Source of the DNA: Flavobacterium jejuense | Lineage (GTDB): Bacteria; Bacteroidota; Bacteroidia; Flavobacteriales; Flavobacteriaceae | Length of the DNA: 64,000 bases | Direction of reading: 5' to 3' | Assembly (NCBI RefSeq): GCF_006491595.2 | Contig: NZ_VEVQ02000001.1 | Coordinates: forward strand, 541,468 to 605,467 | In this document: in pieces, positions 1 to 8,244 of the stretch | Numbering within the stretch: position 1 is the stretch's first letter | Layout: every line of letters starts with the position of its first letter | Translations under genes and position numbers: made by a program | Notes under the pieces: model-generated | What the model saw: only the letters and a program-made list of their open reading frames with translations | The model's database searches: none | What the model was told of the DNA's origin: nothing

Positions 1-2
1 GT

Positions 3-1757
3 TTTAATGCAGATTCTTATGAAATAGTTTACTCTGACACTGTTAATAAAATAAGATCAATAGATGGAATTAAAACTAATAAATTAGGAGCTTCTAAGCA
101 TCTTAGAAAATTAATTTCAGCAACACAAAATACTAAAAAACTCGATAGTAAATCTCTTGATGATATATCTCAAAAAATATTAGATTATTTTTCTGGAATA
201 AGAAGTATAGAATTAAATCTTTTATGGGAAAAAGTAGTTACTTTTTTTGTTATTAATAAAGCAGAAAAGTCATTGATAGAATTTATAAAAGCTCAATCAT
301 CTGTAATTGATAAAATTATTGTTTCTGAAAATCATATAAAAGGTAATAAAGAAAAAATTAAAGATTCAATCCAGAAAACATTAAGAAATCATCTTCATTT
401 TTCGATTGCAATGTCTTCAACTTTAGATAGAAAGTTTTTTAAAGATAAAATTATAAAACAGTTCTCTAAAGATCTTACAAATAATGATATTGAATCTTAT
501 TTAGAGAAAATTAGTAATACAGCTCAGAAATTACTTGAGTCAAATATGTTTAGACAACATTATTCTTTTTTTCCATTACTTAGTTATTGTAAACAACATG
601 ATGATTTTTCTTACACCGATCAATTTATAAAAGATGATACAAGTTTTTCTATAGACAAACAAAAAATAAAATATTCACCAAGGTTTATTCATTATCATGA
701 ATTAATATATTTTCACTATTTAAAAAGATGGAATTCAGGTGATTTAGATAAAGTTTTTAATGTTGAAAAAATTGCACTTGAAAATTACATAGAATTTAAT
801 ACTTTAGATGATGACAAAGGATATTCTAAGGGATATCCAAATCTTAATTCAATAGTCAAAGACAAGAATATCAAAAGCATTACTATTTCGAAAAATTCAA
901 ATATTGATAATTTAAAAATTGCAATTGCAAACATAGTTGTCAAAGAAGATAATTCAATTAATTCAATGTTAAATAAACCAAATTTATCTTTCGAAAGATT
1001 AAATCAATTAAACATAATTTTAAATGAAGCATTAAGAAATAATTGTGATGTGATAATTTTTCCAGAGATATGTATTCCTTATCAATGGATTTCAATTCTA
1101 ACATCATTTGCTAGAAAAAATGAAATAGCTGTAATAGCTGGTGTAGAGCATTTTACCAGAAAAAATAAAGTATATAATTTCATGCTTACTGCTTTACCAT
1201 TCAAATTTGATGTATATAATAATTTATTTATCGATTTTCGTTTGAAAAAAGACTATTCTCCTAGTGAAATAAAAGAAATTATTGGCAGAAACGAATTCAA
1301 ATTGCCAACAAAAAATGAAATGCAATATGAGAAATTAAGATTATATCAATGGAGAGGTTTGTTATTTAGTACTTTTAATTGTTTTGAACTTTGTGATATT
1401 GAAAAGAGAAGTAAATTTAGAGGAAATGTTGACTTTCTTGTAGCCATAGAACATAACAGAGATATTGAGTATTTTTCAAATATTGTAGAGAGTATATCAA
1501 GAGACATTCATACATATATAATTCAAGTGAATACTTCTCAATATGGCGATTCAAGAATTAATCAACCATCTGAAAGTTATACTAAAGATATAGTTAAAAT
1601 AAAAGGAGGTGAAAATGTTTCTATTTTAACTGCAAAGATTGATATAAAAAAATTAAGAGAGTTTCAAACATATAATTACATATTACAAGATACAAGAAAA
1701 ATGTTTAAAGCAACTCCACCAAATTTTATTATTAATCAATATAGAAAAAAATATTAA
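3..1757 (+). CDS. C-terminal part of a nitrilase-domain protein, probably a DRT-type reverse transcriptase-nitrilase (5' end outside window)
   Basis: The reading frame is open from the left edge, so the TTG at 273 is unlikely to be the true start and the gene is 5'-truncated here. The visible ~584 residues begin with ~290 residues of mostly helical, Lys/Asn-rich sequence, followed by a nitrilase (carbon-nitrogen hydrolase) domain: catalytic Glu in IIFPEICIP (fragment residue ~355), a Lys pair in FRLKKD (~415) and Cys in FELCDI (~464), giving the family's Glu-Lys-Cys order. Nitrilase domains fused behind a reverse transcriptase are the hallmark of UG1/UG5 defence RTs (DRT type 1 group); the helical part would fit an RT thumb region. 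No RT palm motif is inside the window, so the RT assignment is inference. The gene is markedly AT-rich. A plain nitrilase with a helical N-terminus is the alternative. Confidence 0.6.
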   Translation, partial: FNADSYEIVYSDTVNKIRSIDGIKTNKLGASKHLRKLISATQNTKKLDSKSLDDISQKILDYFSGIRSIELNLLWEKVVTFFVINKAEKSLIEFIKAQSSVIDKIIVSENHIKGNKEKIKDSIQKTLRNHLHFSIAMSSTLDRKFFKDKIIKQFSKDLTNNDIESYLEKISNTAQKLLESNMFRQHYSFFPLLSYCKQHDDFSYTDQFIKDDTSFSIDKQKIKYSPRFIHYHELIYFHYLKRWNSGDLDKVFNVEKIALENYIEFNTLDDDKGYSKGYPNLNSIVKDKNIKSITISKNSNIDNLKIAIANIVVKEDNSINSMLNKPNLSFERLNQLNIILNEALRNNCDVIIFPEICIPYQWISILTSFARKNEIAVIAGVEHFTRKNKVYNFMLTALPFKFDVYNNLFIDFRLKKDYSPSEIKEIIGRNEFKLPTKNEMQYEKLRLYQWRGLLFSTFNCFELCDIEKRSKFRGNVDFLVAIEHNRDIEYFSNIVESISRDIHTYIIQVNTSQYGDSRINQPSESYTKDIVKIKGGENVSILTAKIDIKKLREFQTYNYILQDTRKMFKATPPNFIINQYRKKY

Positions 1758-1768
1758 TTAAAATAACC

Positions 1769-1806
1769 TACGCAAAATAATTACGCATAACCATACCACC
1801 TTTGTA
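1769..1806 (+). promoter_or_regulatory. RNA-repair box 1 plus promoter element (19-bp dyad, 13-nt gap, TTTGTA)
   Basis: TACGCAAAATAATTACGCA at 1769-1787 is followed after exactly 13 nt by TTTGTA at 1801-1806. The core is a dyad of the CGTAA-N5-TTACG type (here CGCAA/TTACG). The same box and spacing recur at 6453, 10564 and 18459. TTTGTA resembles the Bacteroidota -7 element (TAnnTTTG) and the box covers the place where the -33 TTG would be, so a dedicated activator or alternative sigma factor is likely. It drives hen1. Confidence 0.75.
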
Positions 1807-1828
1807 TCAGAAATTAAAAACAAAGGGT

Positions 1829-3112
1829 ATGCAAATTATTATACAATCAGAAAACAACCATTTGCTAGACATACTTTATAAAAACCCAGCAACCGATTTG
1901 GGTTTGTATTGTAAAGAATTGCGTAATGGCGTCTTAATTGGAAATGCAGTGAGTGCAAACGAATACCACTGTTTGTTCCAAGATACCAAAAACAGCTATT
2001 TACCAGACGAAGGCAATCCAATCGATTTTCAAAGCTATTGCAGTCCGTTATTGGCATTGAACATGGCAACGGAATTTTTCAATCATTTGTTCAAAAGCAA
2101 CGAAACATTGGAAAGCACCACTTTATCTTGGTTGGGTAAAACGTATCCTGAAATAGATACTTTACCAGCAAATATAGTAGTGCCAACATTTTATATCGAT
2201 TCCGGTTGGTATAAAAATGGAACATTCTTGCTATCAAAATACATTGAGGGTATTTCGGTTACACCAAAAATAGGAAACAATTATAGTTTAAAAGTAGAAG
2301 GTAAAACCATTCGTGAAACTTTACATAAGTTTTCGGTAGTCGCATTGTTTTGTCATTTTACCAATAAACATTCGGAATACATGTACATTGATGATTATTT
2401 CATTCAAAAGCACATTACGATATTGGCTAATTTACCAAATGTTCCTTATTTCGTGTACTATTTGTTCATCAAACGATTAATGCGTTCACCAGAACAGTTT
2501 AGGACATTCAAACCGCAATTAGAAGCTTATTTTAACAACACAATTCAGTTTGTTTTTACAGATACGCATCAATCTCGAAAAGAATTCATTTGCAATCGTA
2601 TTGAGAAAGATGAAGCTGTTTTGGATTTTGGTTGTGGAAATCTACAATATTTCAAGAAATTACGTAAAAGTGGTTTCACAGCGGAATATTTGGCACACGA
2701 TGAAGAGGATTTTGAAGACACCGTAGATAAAATAATTGGCTATGAAAATGTAGAGAACTTGCATTGGATAGCCAATAAAGAAGACTTGAAAGGATTTGAA
2801 GGACAAGTGATTTTGAGTGAAGTTATCGAGCATAACACGCTAGAACAAGCTAAGGAATTGTTGCATTGGATAAAGGAGAACATCAATTTTACAACCTTGT
2901 TTATCACAACTCCAAATAGCGAATTCAACGTGAATTATGAAATGACAGAAGAATTCCGTCATGATGATCACGATTTCGAATTAACCAAACAAGAATTCAT
3001 GGCTTTAATCGCTTCTATATTTTCAAACAAAATGGAATATCACGGAATAGGAGATTGCGTTAACGGAGTCTATCCAACAAGTGCAATGATAATTTACAAC
3101 GCTAATCACTAA
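1829..3112 (+). CDS. hen1: Hen1-like 3'-terminal RNA ribose 2'-O-methyltransferase
   Basis: This 427-residue protein matches bacterial Hen1 in length and layout: an N-terminal half (~1-240) of the type that stimulates the partner ligase, and a C-terminal SAM methyltransferase (~255-400). The SAM site is VLDFGCG; the diagnostic metal-binding set is EVIEH (Glu331, Glu334, His335) plus FRHDDHDFE (His378/His381), with TTPNSEFN between them. Hen1 methylates the 2'-OH of the 3' terminal ribose of broken RNA before sealing, which makes the junction resistant to a second cleavage. An upstream TTG at 1802 is in frame but lies inside the TTTGTA promoter element, so ATG 1829 is chosen. It is first in an operon with a Pnkp-type ligase (24 nt downstream) and a kinase/phosphatase, behind RNA-repair box 1. 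Confidence 0.9.
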   Translation: MQIIIQSENNHLLDILYKNPATDLGLYCKELRNGVLIGNAVSANEYHCLFQDTKNSYLPDEGNPIDFQSYCSPLLALNMATEFFNHLFKSNETLESTTLSWLGKTYPEIDTLPANIVVPTFYIDSGWYKNGTFLLSKYIEGISVTPKIGNNYSLKVEGKTIRETLHKFSVVALFCHFTNKHSEYMYIDDYFIQKHITILANLPNVPYFVYYLFIKRLMRSPEQFRTFKPQLEAYFNNTIQFVFTDTHQSRKEFICNRIEKDEAVLDFGCGNLQYFKKLRKSGFTAEYLAHDEEDFEDTVDKIIGYENVENLHWIANKEDLKGFEGQVILSEVIEHNTLEQAKELLHWIKENINFTTLFITTPNSEFNVNYEMTEEFRHDDHDFELTKQEFMALIASIFSNKMEYHGIGDCVNGVYPTSAMIIYNANH

Positions 3113-3136
3113 TTACTCATCACTAATCACTAAAAA

Positions 3137-4321
3137 ATGATCGATATAAAAATAAAAAAAAGAATAGAATGGTTCAGTAACAATCAAATAAACGATTTTG
3201 CACCAACCATTTCACCAGCTTCAAAATATATGGAGAGTAACGAAATAGAAAGTATCCGTCAAGCTGTAAAATACTTCCTACGTAAAAACCAAACTGAAAT
3301 TGTAGTACAAAAGAAGTACATGGGTTCCTATTGTAGTATTTATTTAAAACGAAATTTAGCAGACACCTATTTTATTTCTAGAAACGGACATAAAATAGAA
3401 CATACTGATTTGGAAATAGCTAAAAATAGTTTGAAAGAGCTACACCAAAAAATGCTAATGCAATATCCCGATTTTGATACGCTAATTATCGCTTCAGAAT
3501 TATTGCCATGGAGCATTTTAGGAGGTGGATTAATCGAAAGAGAATACAATGCCTATCATGACGCTTTGGAAACACATACTAATTATTTAGAAAATAGTAA
3601 TTTGTATAATAAAATGGAAACAGTCAAAGCTTCAGAAAGCTATGTGAAGTATTTTGAAGACAAGAAAGCGTTGACAAACAAAGAGTTTAAAGTCAAATAT
3701 CCTAATCATGTTATAAGACAATATGAAGCCATTGCAAATTTTAAAGTATTAGATATCCCAAAACAAAAGGAATCTTTGGCCATTTTTAAAACACAAATTG
3801 ATACGTTTGGTAAAGAAGGTGCTTTACATTTCAAGCCGTTTAACGTTTTAAAGATTGTTTACCAAGATGGTAAGGAAACGATTCCAAATAGTAATTTGAC
3901 GTATGCATTAGTAAATGACGATGTTTTTTTACACTTGAACTTTACACCAGAAAATGAAGCAGAAAATTTAGCCAAAATAGATACTTTTTTCGACACGTTA
4001 ACTACTGAAAACGAAGAAGGTATTATGATAAAACCAGCTAAAAGTTATGTAAAAGGATTGCCACCTTGCTTTAAAGTAAGAAATAACAATTATCTCACGA
4101 TGATTTATGGAATCAATTTTAATGCTAATTTTGAGTATTATTTAGAACGCAGAAACATCAAAAGAAAGTTGGAACAGTCAATCAATGGTTGGGAAATTAA
4201 CCAACAAATGTTGGAAATTCCATACAAAGCATTGAATGCTGAAAATTATTTAATGAAACTCTTGCTTTTAAAACGAATCAATAATGAGGAAATAGAAAAA
4301 ACATTAGATCCAAGGTTATAA
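3137..4321 (+). CDS. Stand-alone Pnkp-type RNA ligase (adenylyltransferase) domain
   Basis: 394 residues with nucleotidyltransferase ligase motifs: motif I KYMGS (adenylated Lys60), ASELLPWS (~119-126), motif IV EGIMIK (294-299) and motif V FKVR (312-315). The ELLPWS motif and the Hen1 partner point to the ligase module of bacterial Pnkp, which normally is the C-terminal third of one large kinase-phosphatase-ligase protein. Here it is a separate protein, and the end-healing activities sit in the next gene. It should activate RNA 5'-phosphate ends and seal them to 3'-OH ends in the cytosol, probably with Hen1's N-terminal domain as activating partner, as known for Pnkp/Hen1. It lies 24 nt after hen1 and 89 nt before the kinase gene, so co-transcription is likely. 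Confidence 0.82.
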   Translation: MIDIKIKKRIEWFSNNQINDFAPTISPASKYMESNEIESIRQAVKYFLRKNQTEIVVQKKYMGSYCSIYLKRNLADTYFISRNGHKIEHTDLEIAKNSLKELHQKMLMQYPDFDTLIIASELLPWSILGGGLIEREYNAYHDALETHTNYLENSNLYNKMETVKASESYVKYFEDKKALTNKEFKVKYPNHVIRQYEAIANFKVLDIPKQKESLAIFKTQIDTFGKEGALHFKPFNVLKIVYQDGKETIPNSNLTYALVNDDVFLHLNFTPENEAENLAKIDTFFDTLTTENEEGIMIKPAKSYVKGLPPCFKVRNNNYLTMIYGINFNANFEYYLERRNIKRKLEQSINGWEINQQMLEIPYKALNAENYLMKLLLLKRINNEEIEKTLDPRL

Positions 4322-4410
4322 GTCTTTAAAATGCAGAAATAAAATAGTAAAAAACAAAACTTAGTGAGTCTTCGTGAAATTACTTCGTGCTACTCTCAAA
4401 AATATATAAA

Positions 4411-5313
4411 ATGAAAAAAACACCAAAACTAACACTCCTAATAGGTTGTCCAGCATCTGGAAAAAGTACGTTTGCCGAATGGCTTGTGAAATCTGAGTCA
4501 AAAACATTTCGAGTAAGTCGTGATGAAATCCGTTTTTCGCAATTTCAGGAAAAAACGGATGATGCTGTAGAGAAAATAATTACTAAAATGGTTCACGAGC
4601 AAGTGAAAACGTTATTGTCTAATGGTTGGAATGTAGTTTTGGATAATTGTCATACCAAAAAAGACTATATAAAGACAGCTATTAAAGAATATAGTGATTT
4701 AGCTAACATTGAATTCAAATTGTTTGATGTTCCTTTAGAAGAGCTTTTAGAGCGAAATTCAAAGCGAAGTAGAGTAGTACCAAGAAATGTTATTGAAAAC
4801 ATGTTCAAGCAATTGGAAAACTTGAAAACGAATTTCGATTTCGAACCTATTAAAAAAACAAAAAGAAAAGATTTAGAATATGGAGAGCAAGATGTTTCGT
4901 TGCCAAAAGCTATAATTTGTGATTTAGATGGAACATTAGCCTTAATGAATGGAAGAAATCCTTTTGATGCTAGTAAATGTGATGAAGATTTGTTGAACGA
5001 ACCAGTTGCGAATATCTTGAAAAACTATAAGAACATAGGACATACGATTATTTTGCTTTCTGGAAGAGAAGATAAATACAAAGAGCCTACATTACGATTT
5101 TTGGAAAAATACAATATTGAATACGATCATTTATTCATGCGAAAAAGCAAAGACAGCCGAAAAGATAGCATAATTAAAACCGAATTATTCGATACCGAAA
5201 TTCGTAACAAATATTTTATCGAATTTGTATTAGACGATAGAAACCAAGTAGTTGATATGTGGAGAAACGACTTAAAATTGCCTTGTTTCCAAGTGTATTA
5301 CGGGAATTTTTAA
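4411..5313 (+). CDS. T4-type polynucleotide 5'-kinase / 3'-phosphatase (end-healing enzyme)
   Basis: From ATG 4411 the protein is 300 residues, almost exactly the size of phage T4 Pnkp (301). The N-terminal kinase has the P-loop GCPASGKST (12-20) and a VSRDEIR segment; the C-terminal half is a HAD-type phosphatase with ICDLDGTLA (nucleophile Asp171 and Asp173), LLSGRED and a late VLDDR acidic motif. It should phosphorylate RNA 5'-OH ends and remove 2',3'-cyclic or 3'-phosphates, preparing breaks for the ligases. This is a T4/HAD architecture, not the kinase-metallophosphoesterase-ligase Pnkp that usually partners Hen1. An in-frame GTG at 4387 adds eight residues, but the ATG directly precedes the conserved core. 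A 13-bp perfect hairpin follows eight nt after the stop. Confidence 0.9.
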   Translation: MKKTPKLTLLIGCPASGKSTFAEWLVKSESKTFRVSRDEIRFSQFQEKTDDAVEKIITKMVHEQVKTLLSNGWNVVLDNCHTKKDYIKTAIKEYSDLANIEFKLFDVPLEELLERNSKRSRVVPRNVIENMFKQLENLKTNFDFEPIKKTKRKDLEYGEQDVSLPKAIICDLDGTLALMNGRNPFDASKCDEDLLNEPVANILKNYKNIGHTIILLSGREDKYKEPTLRFLEKYNIEYDHLFMRKSKDSRKDSIIKTELFDTEIRNKYFIEFVLDDRNQVVDMWRNDLKLPCFQVYYGNF

Positions 5314-5320
5314 AAATTTT

Positions 5321-5353
5321 AAATCTGACAGGTCTTTGAAACCTGTCAGATTT
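5321..5353 (+). terminator. Hairpin after the Hen1/ligase/kinase operon
   Basis: A perfect 13-bp stem (AAATCTGACAGGT 5321-5333 / ACCTGTCAGATTT 5341-5353) with a 7-nt loop starts 7 nt after the kinase stop codon. The U-tract is short (TTTGTT), so it may act as terminator or 3' stability hairpin and marks the end of the first RNA-repair operon. Confidence 0.65.
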
Positions 5354-5383
5354 GTTATTACTAACAATAATTTAAAAGAATAA

Positions 5384-5926
5384 ATGATTAGAAAAATATT
5401 TTTTATTGGGACTATTATAGCTCTAATTTCTTGTAAATTAGAATCAAAAGACTTTCCATTTTATAAACAAAAAACAACTCAAGAATGTGGACCAACCTGC
5501 TTAAAAATGATTTTTGAATATTATGGAGATAAAATTTCTTTAGATTCTATTAATATTTTATCAAAATTAGATAGTATTGAAGGTACAAATCTTCTTAACC
5601 TTTGTGATACAGCTGAAACTTTAAGATATAGAACATTAGCGATTAAAATAGATTTTGAAAAATTTAAAGAGGCTCCATTACCAGCAATTTTACACTGGAA
5701 TAACAATCATTTTGTGGTTGTTTATAAAATAGAAAATGATTCCATATCAATCGCAGATCCAGCAGTTGGATTATACAATTTAGGAATTAATGAATTTAAA
5801 AAGCATTGGTATGCAAATCCTGATTATGTAAATGAAGGTATTGCTTTGTTGTTAGAGAAAATGAATTCAAAAGAAAAAATTATCTATAGGGTTAATCAAA
5901 AAAGCAAGAAGAATACTCATAAGTAA
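5384..5926 (+). CDS. Stand-alone C39-peptidase-like lipoprotein
   Basis: 180 residues with a hydrophobic signal ending in LISCK, a lipobox with Cys17 as the likely lipidated residue, so it should be membrane-anchored outside the inner membrane. The body resembles the C39 peptidase domain of bacteriocin exporters: TTQECGPTCLKMI carries the Gln-Cys pair (QECGPTC), then ILHWNNNHFVVV with the catalytic His, then ISIADPAVG with the Asp. It lacks the transporter and ATPase parts of a C39 exporter. It sits between hairpins at 5321 and 5965, so it is probably a single-gene unit unrelated to RNA repair. Its substrate is unknown; a transglutaminase-like papain fold is the alternative. Confidence 0.7.
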   Translation: MIRKIFFIGTIIALISCKLESKDFPFYKQKTTQECGPTCLKMIFEYYGDKISLDSINILSKLDSIEGTNLLNLCDTAETLRYRTLAIKIDFEKFKEAPLPAILHWNNNHFVVVYKIENDSISIADPAVGLYNLGINEFKKHWYANPDYVNEGIALLLEKMNSKEKIIYRVNQKSKKNTHK

Positions 5927-5964
5927 TTCTACAAAAAAAGCGTATTTTTTATTTTGTAAAGTGA

Positions 5965-5997
5965 AGATTTGACAACTTTTAAAAAGTTGTCAAATCT
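5965..5997. terminator. Long perfect palindrome, probable terminator
   Basis: Two 16-nt arms (AGATTTGACAACTTTT / AAAAGTTGTCAAATCT) around one central A form a long A/T-rich hairpin 39 nt after the C39-like gene. It resembles the hairpin at 5321 in outline (AATCTGACA versus GATTTGACA), suggesting a family of intergenic palindromes. Confidence 0.5.
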
Positions 5998-6047
5998 ATA
6001 TAGTAGGTGAAATTTTTAAATAACAGTGTGGATAAAATTAAGGCTTT

Positions 6048-6371
6048 ATGAAAGATACTAATCCTCCTAAAATAGAAACCTTGAAGGCAATTGATTTTAA
6101 TACAGTTGAAGATTTTGGTAAAGGAAGTAATGCTTTAGATTTGAAGAAATCAATGGCTTTTCAATTGGGGCAAACTCTAGCATTGTACAATAAAATAGAA
6201 GTATATACCAAACAAGACATTATTGCTTCTTTTCCTGAATTAGAGCCTCATTTAATGTGATTCCCAAATGCAGAAATAGAAACGATTCAACAGTTTGTTG
6301 ATCAATTTATTGCTGTTCTTGAATTAGAAGTACCAAAAATGAAAGTTACAGAAGAGTTATTAAATAAATAA
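6048..6371 (+). pseudogene. Small conserved-looking ORF interrupted by an in-frame TGA
   Basis: The frame starts at ATG 6048 and encodes 70 residues (MKDTNPPKIETLK...) until TGA at 6258-6260. It then stays open in the same frame for 36 further codons (FPNAEIETIQQFVDQF... to TAA 6369-6371) with the same Glu/Ile/Lys-rich composition. Joined, this gives a ~107-residue soluble protein of unknown function. TGA would replace a sense codon such as TGG by one base. It is most simply a nonsense mutation; a genuine 70-residue product, or recoding, is less likely. Nothing marks it as part of the RNA-repair operons on either side. Confidence 0.5.
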
Positions 6372-6452
6372 CCATAATCTTGTTAAGTTGAGAAGAGGAA
6401 ATATGTTGTAAAAAAGCACATTAAAATAGTTCAAGAGAAACGAAATGTTTAT

Positions 6453-6490
6453 TACGCAAAATAATTACGTACATATATTTCACCTTTGTA
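6453..6490 (+). promoter_or_regulatory. RNA-repair box 2 plus promoter element
   Basis: TACGCAAAATAATTACGTA at 6453-6471, a 13-nt gap, then TTTGTA at 6485-6490. This copy is closest to a full dyad (outer TACG / CGTA). The start codon of the Rnl1-like ligase follows at 6508. Confidence 0.75.
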
Positions 6491-6507
6491 CTATAAAATA
6501 AAAAGAA

Positions 6508-7527
6508 ATGAATACGCAGTTACTCCAAAAAATGATTGATGAAGGTTATATCAAGATCAACAAACATCCTGAGCAGGATTTGTACATCTATAACTATACT
6601 CAAACAGCACAGTTTGATAGACTTTGGAACGAAGTAACCTTAGCATGTCGTGGTATTATTATGGATGCTAATCAAAACATTGTTGCGAGACCTTTTCCTA
6701 AGTTTTTCAATTTAGGAGAGCAAGAAGGTGTCGAAATTCCAAAGACCTCTTTTGAAGTGTATGACAAAATGGATGGCTCTCTAGGTATTTTATATTGGAT
6801 TGAAAACATTCCGTACATAGCTAGTCGTGGTTCTTTTACAAGCGATCAAGCCATTAAAGCCACTGCAATGTTACATTCGACTTATAAAGAAGTTTGGAAA
6901 CATTTGGAGGCATCCAAAACGTATCTTTTTGAAATCATTTATCCAGAAAACCGAATTGTTTTAGATTATGGAACAAAAGAAGCTTTAGTTTTATTAGGTG
7001 TAATGGATACGCAAACAGGTGTAGAGTTGCCTTTAGAAGACCTTGGTTTCCCAATCGTTGAAAAATATGATGGTATTAATGATATTGAAACTTTAAAAAG
7101 TTTACAAAATGATGATAAAGAAGGTTTTGTGATCAAGTTTGAAAACGGTTTCCGATTGAAAGTGAAATTTGACGAATACGTTCGTTTGCATCGTATCATT
7201 ACTCAATTAACTAGTATTGATATTTGGGAACATTTAAAAGAGAAACAACCTTTAGATGCTATGCTAGAACACGTTCCAGATGAATTTTTTAACTGGGTAA
7301 AAAATGTAATTAAAACTTTAAATAAAGAGTTTCAAGTCATTGAAAAACAATGTAAAATAGATTTTAAAGTTTTAGAAAATAGAAAGGAAACCGCATTTTA
7401 TTTTATGAACTGTTCCTATCCAGCAGTTTTGTTTTTAATGTTAGATAACAAATGTTACGATCATGAAATTTGGAAAAGAATTCGTCCTACTTTTGAAAAA
7501 CCATTTATGAATAGTGAAGAAATTTAA
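6508..7527 (+). CDS. T4 Rnl1-like RNA ligase
   Basis: 339 residues with an ATP-dependent RNA ligase fold. Motif I is KMDGS (Lys87), CRGIIMD lies before it at ~47-53, motif IV is EGFVIKF (205-211) and motif V LKVKF (217-221). The spacing, N-terminal segment and ~120-residue helical C-terminal tail fit the T4 Rnl1 group, which seals tRNA anticodon-loop breaks after end healing by Pnkp. It is the first gene behind RNA-repair box 2 and is followed after 2 nt by the DUF434 gene, so it heads a tight operon. It is clearly different from the Pnkp-type ligase at 3137, so the locus has two sealing enzymes of different classes, perhaps for different break geometries. Confidence 0.9.
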   Translation: MNTQLLQKMIDEGYIKINKHPEQDLYIYNYTQTAQFDRLWNEVTLACRGIIMDANQNIVARPFPKFFNLGEQEGVEIPKTSFEVYDKMDGSLGILYWIENIPYIASRGSFTSDQAIKATAMLHSTYKEVWKHLEASKTYLFEIIYPENRIVLDYGTKEALVLLGVMDTQTGVELPLEDLGFPIVEKYDGINDIETLKSLQNDDKEGFVIKFENGFRLKVKFDEYVRLHRIITQLTSIDIWEHLKEKQPLDAMLEHVPDEFFNWVKNVIKTLNKEFQVIEKQCKIDFKVLENRKETAFYFMNCSYPAVLFLMLDNKCYDHEIWKRIRPTFEKPFMNSEEI

Positions 7528-7529
7528 TC

Positions 7530-8237
7530 ATGTCAAAACAAAGCAATAGAGGCAAAGAAGCCAAAGACGATTTCTTTTTTGGAACACCCAAATTCAAAGA
7601 AAGCATAAAAGAAGCCCTGGTTGATATGAATTATCTATTAACCAGAGGCTATTCTGAGAAAAATGCCTTGTTTACAGTAGGAACACGTTATAAATTAGCC
7701 AGTCGCCAACAAAAAGCTGTGCAAGGCATGAGTGCTTCCAAAGAACAATTAGCTATTCGTAAAGTAAAAGAAGTAGCATTGGAGGCATTGGAAAACAAAA
7801 CACTAGTAATCGATGGATTCAATATTCTAATTTTACTGGAAAGTACTTTATCTAATGCGTATATTTTCAAAGGTCAAGACCATTGTTATCGCGATTTATC
7901 GAGTGTTCACGGCAATTATAAAACCGTTAATCAAACTGAAATGGCTATTGATTTAGTAATACATTTTTATAATGAAAGTAAATTACACCAACTAGTTTGG
8001 ATTTTCGACAAACAAGTTTCAAACAGTGGGAGAATTAAAACTAAAATTGAAGCCAAAGCAATAGAACAGCAAGTAAATTGGCAAGTGATCTTAGAAGATA
8101 ATGCCGATCAAGCTCTTGTAAACTCCAATCAAATAGTAGCTTCTTCTGACGGAATTGTATTGGATAAAGCCACCAATTGGTTTAATTTGGCAACCTATTT
8201 AATAGAAACAAAAATAGACAGTAAAACGATTTTTTAG
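7530..8237 (+). CDS. DUF434 domain protein with a PIN/NYN-like C-terminal half
   Basis: 235 residues. The first ~60 (FGTPKFKESIKEALVDMNYL...YSEKNALFTVG) resemble DUF434; the rest, beginning TLVIDGFNILI (~90-100), has the look of a PIN/NYN-type nuclease core, with acidic residues at VIDGFN, WIFDKQVS (~155) and the EDNADQAL segment (~187). Such folds act on RNA, so a nuclease or RNA-binding role in repair is plausible, but no function is established. It starts 3 nt after the Rnl1-like gene and ends 7 nt before the next one, firmly placing it in the second RNA-repair operon. Confidence 0.7.
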   Translation: MSKQSNRGKEAKDDFFFGTPKFKESIKEALVDMNYLLTRGYSEKNALFTVGTRYKLASRQQKAVQGMSASKEQLAIRKVKEVALEALENKTLVIDGFNILILLESTLSNAYIFKGQDHCYRDLSSVHGNYKTVNQTEMAIDLVIHFYNESKLHQLVWIFDKQVSNSGRIKTKIEAKAIEQQVNWQVILEDNADQALVNSNQIVASSDGIVLDKATNWFNLATYLIETKIDSKTIF

Positions 8238-8244
8238 TTGTATA

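Noticed and set aside
5384..5926. Processing enzyme for the GG peptide at 54681
   Set aside because: Both relate to C39 chemistry, but they are 49 kb apart and the lipoprotein lacks exporter domains; no positional support.
6258..6260. TGA as selenocysteine codon
   Set aside because: No reason from the protein family and no hairpin of SECIS type noticed directly after it; a nonsense mutation is simpler.
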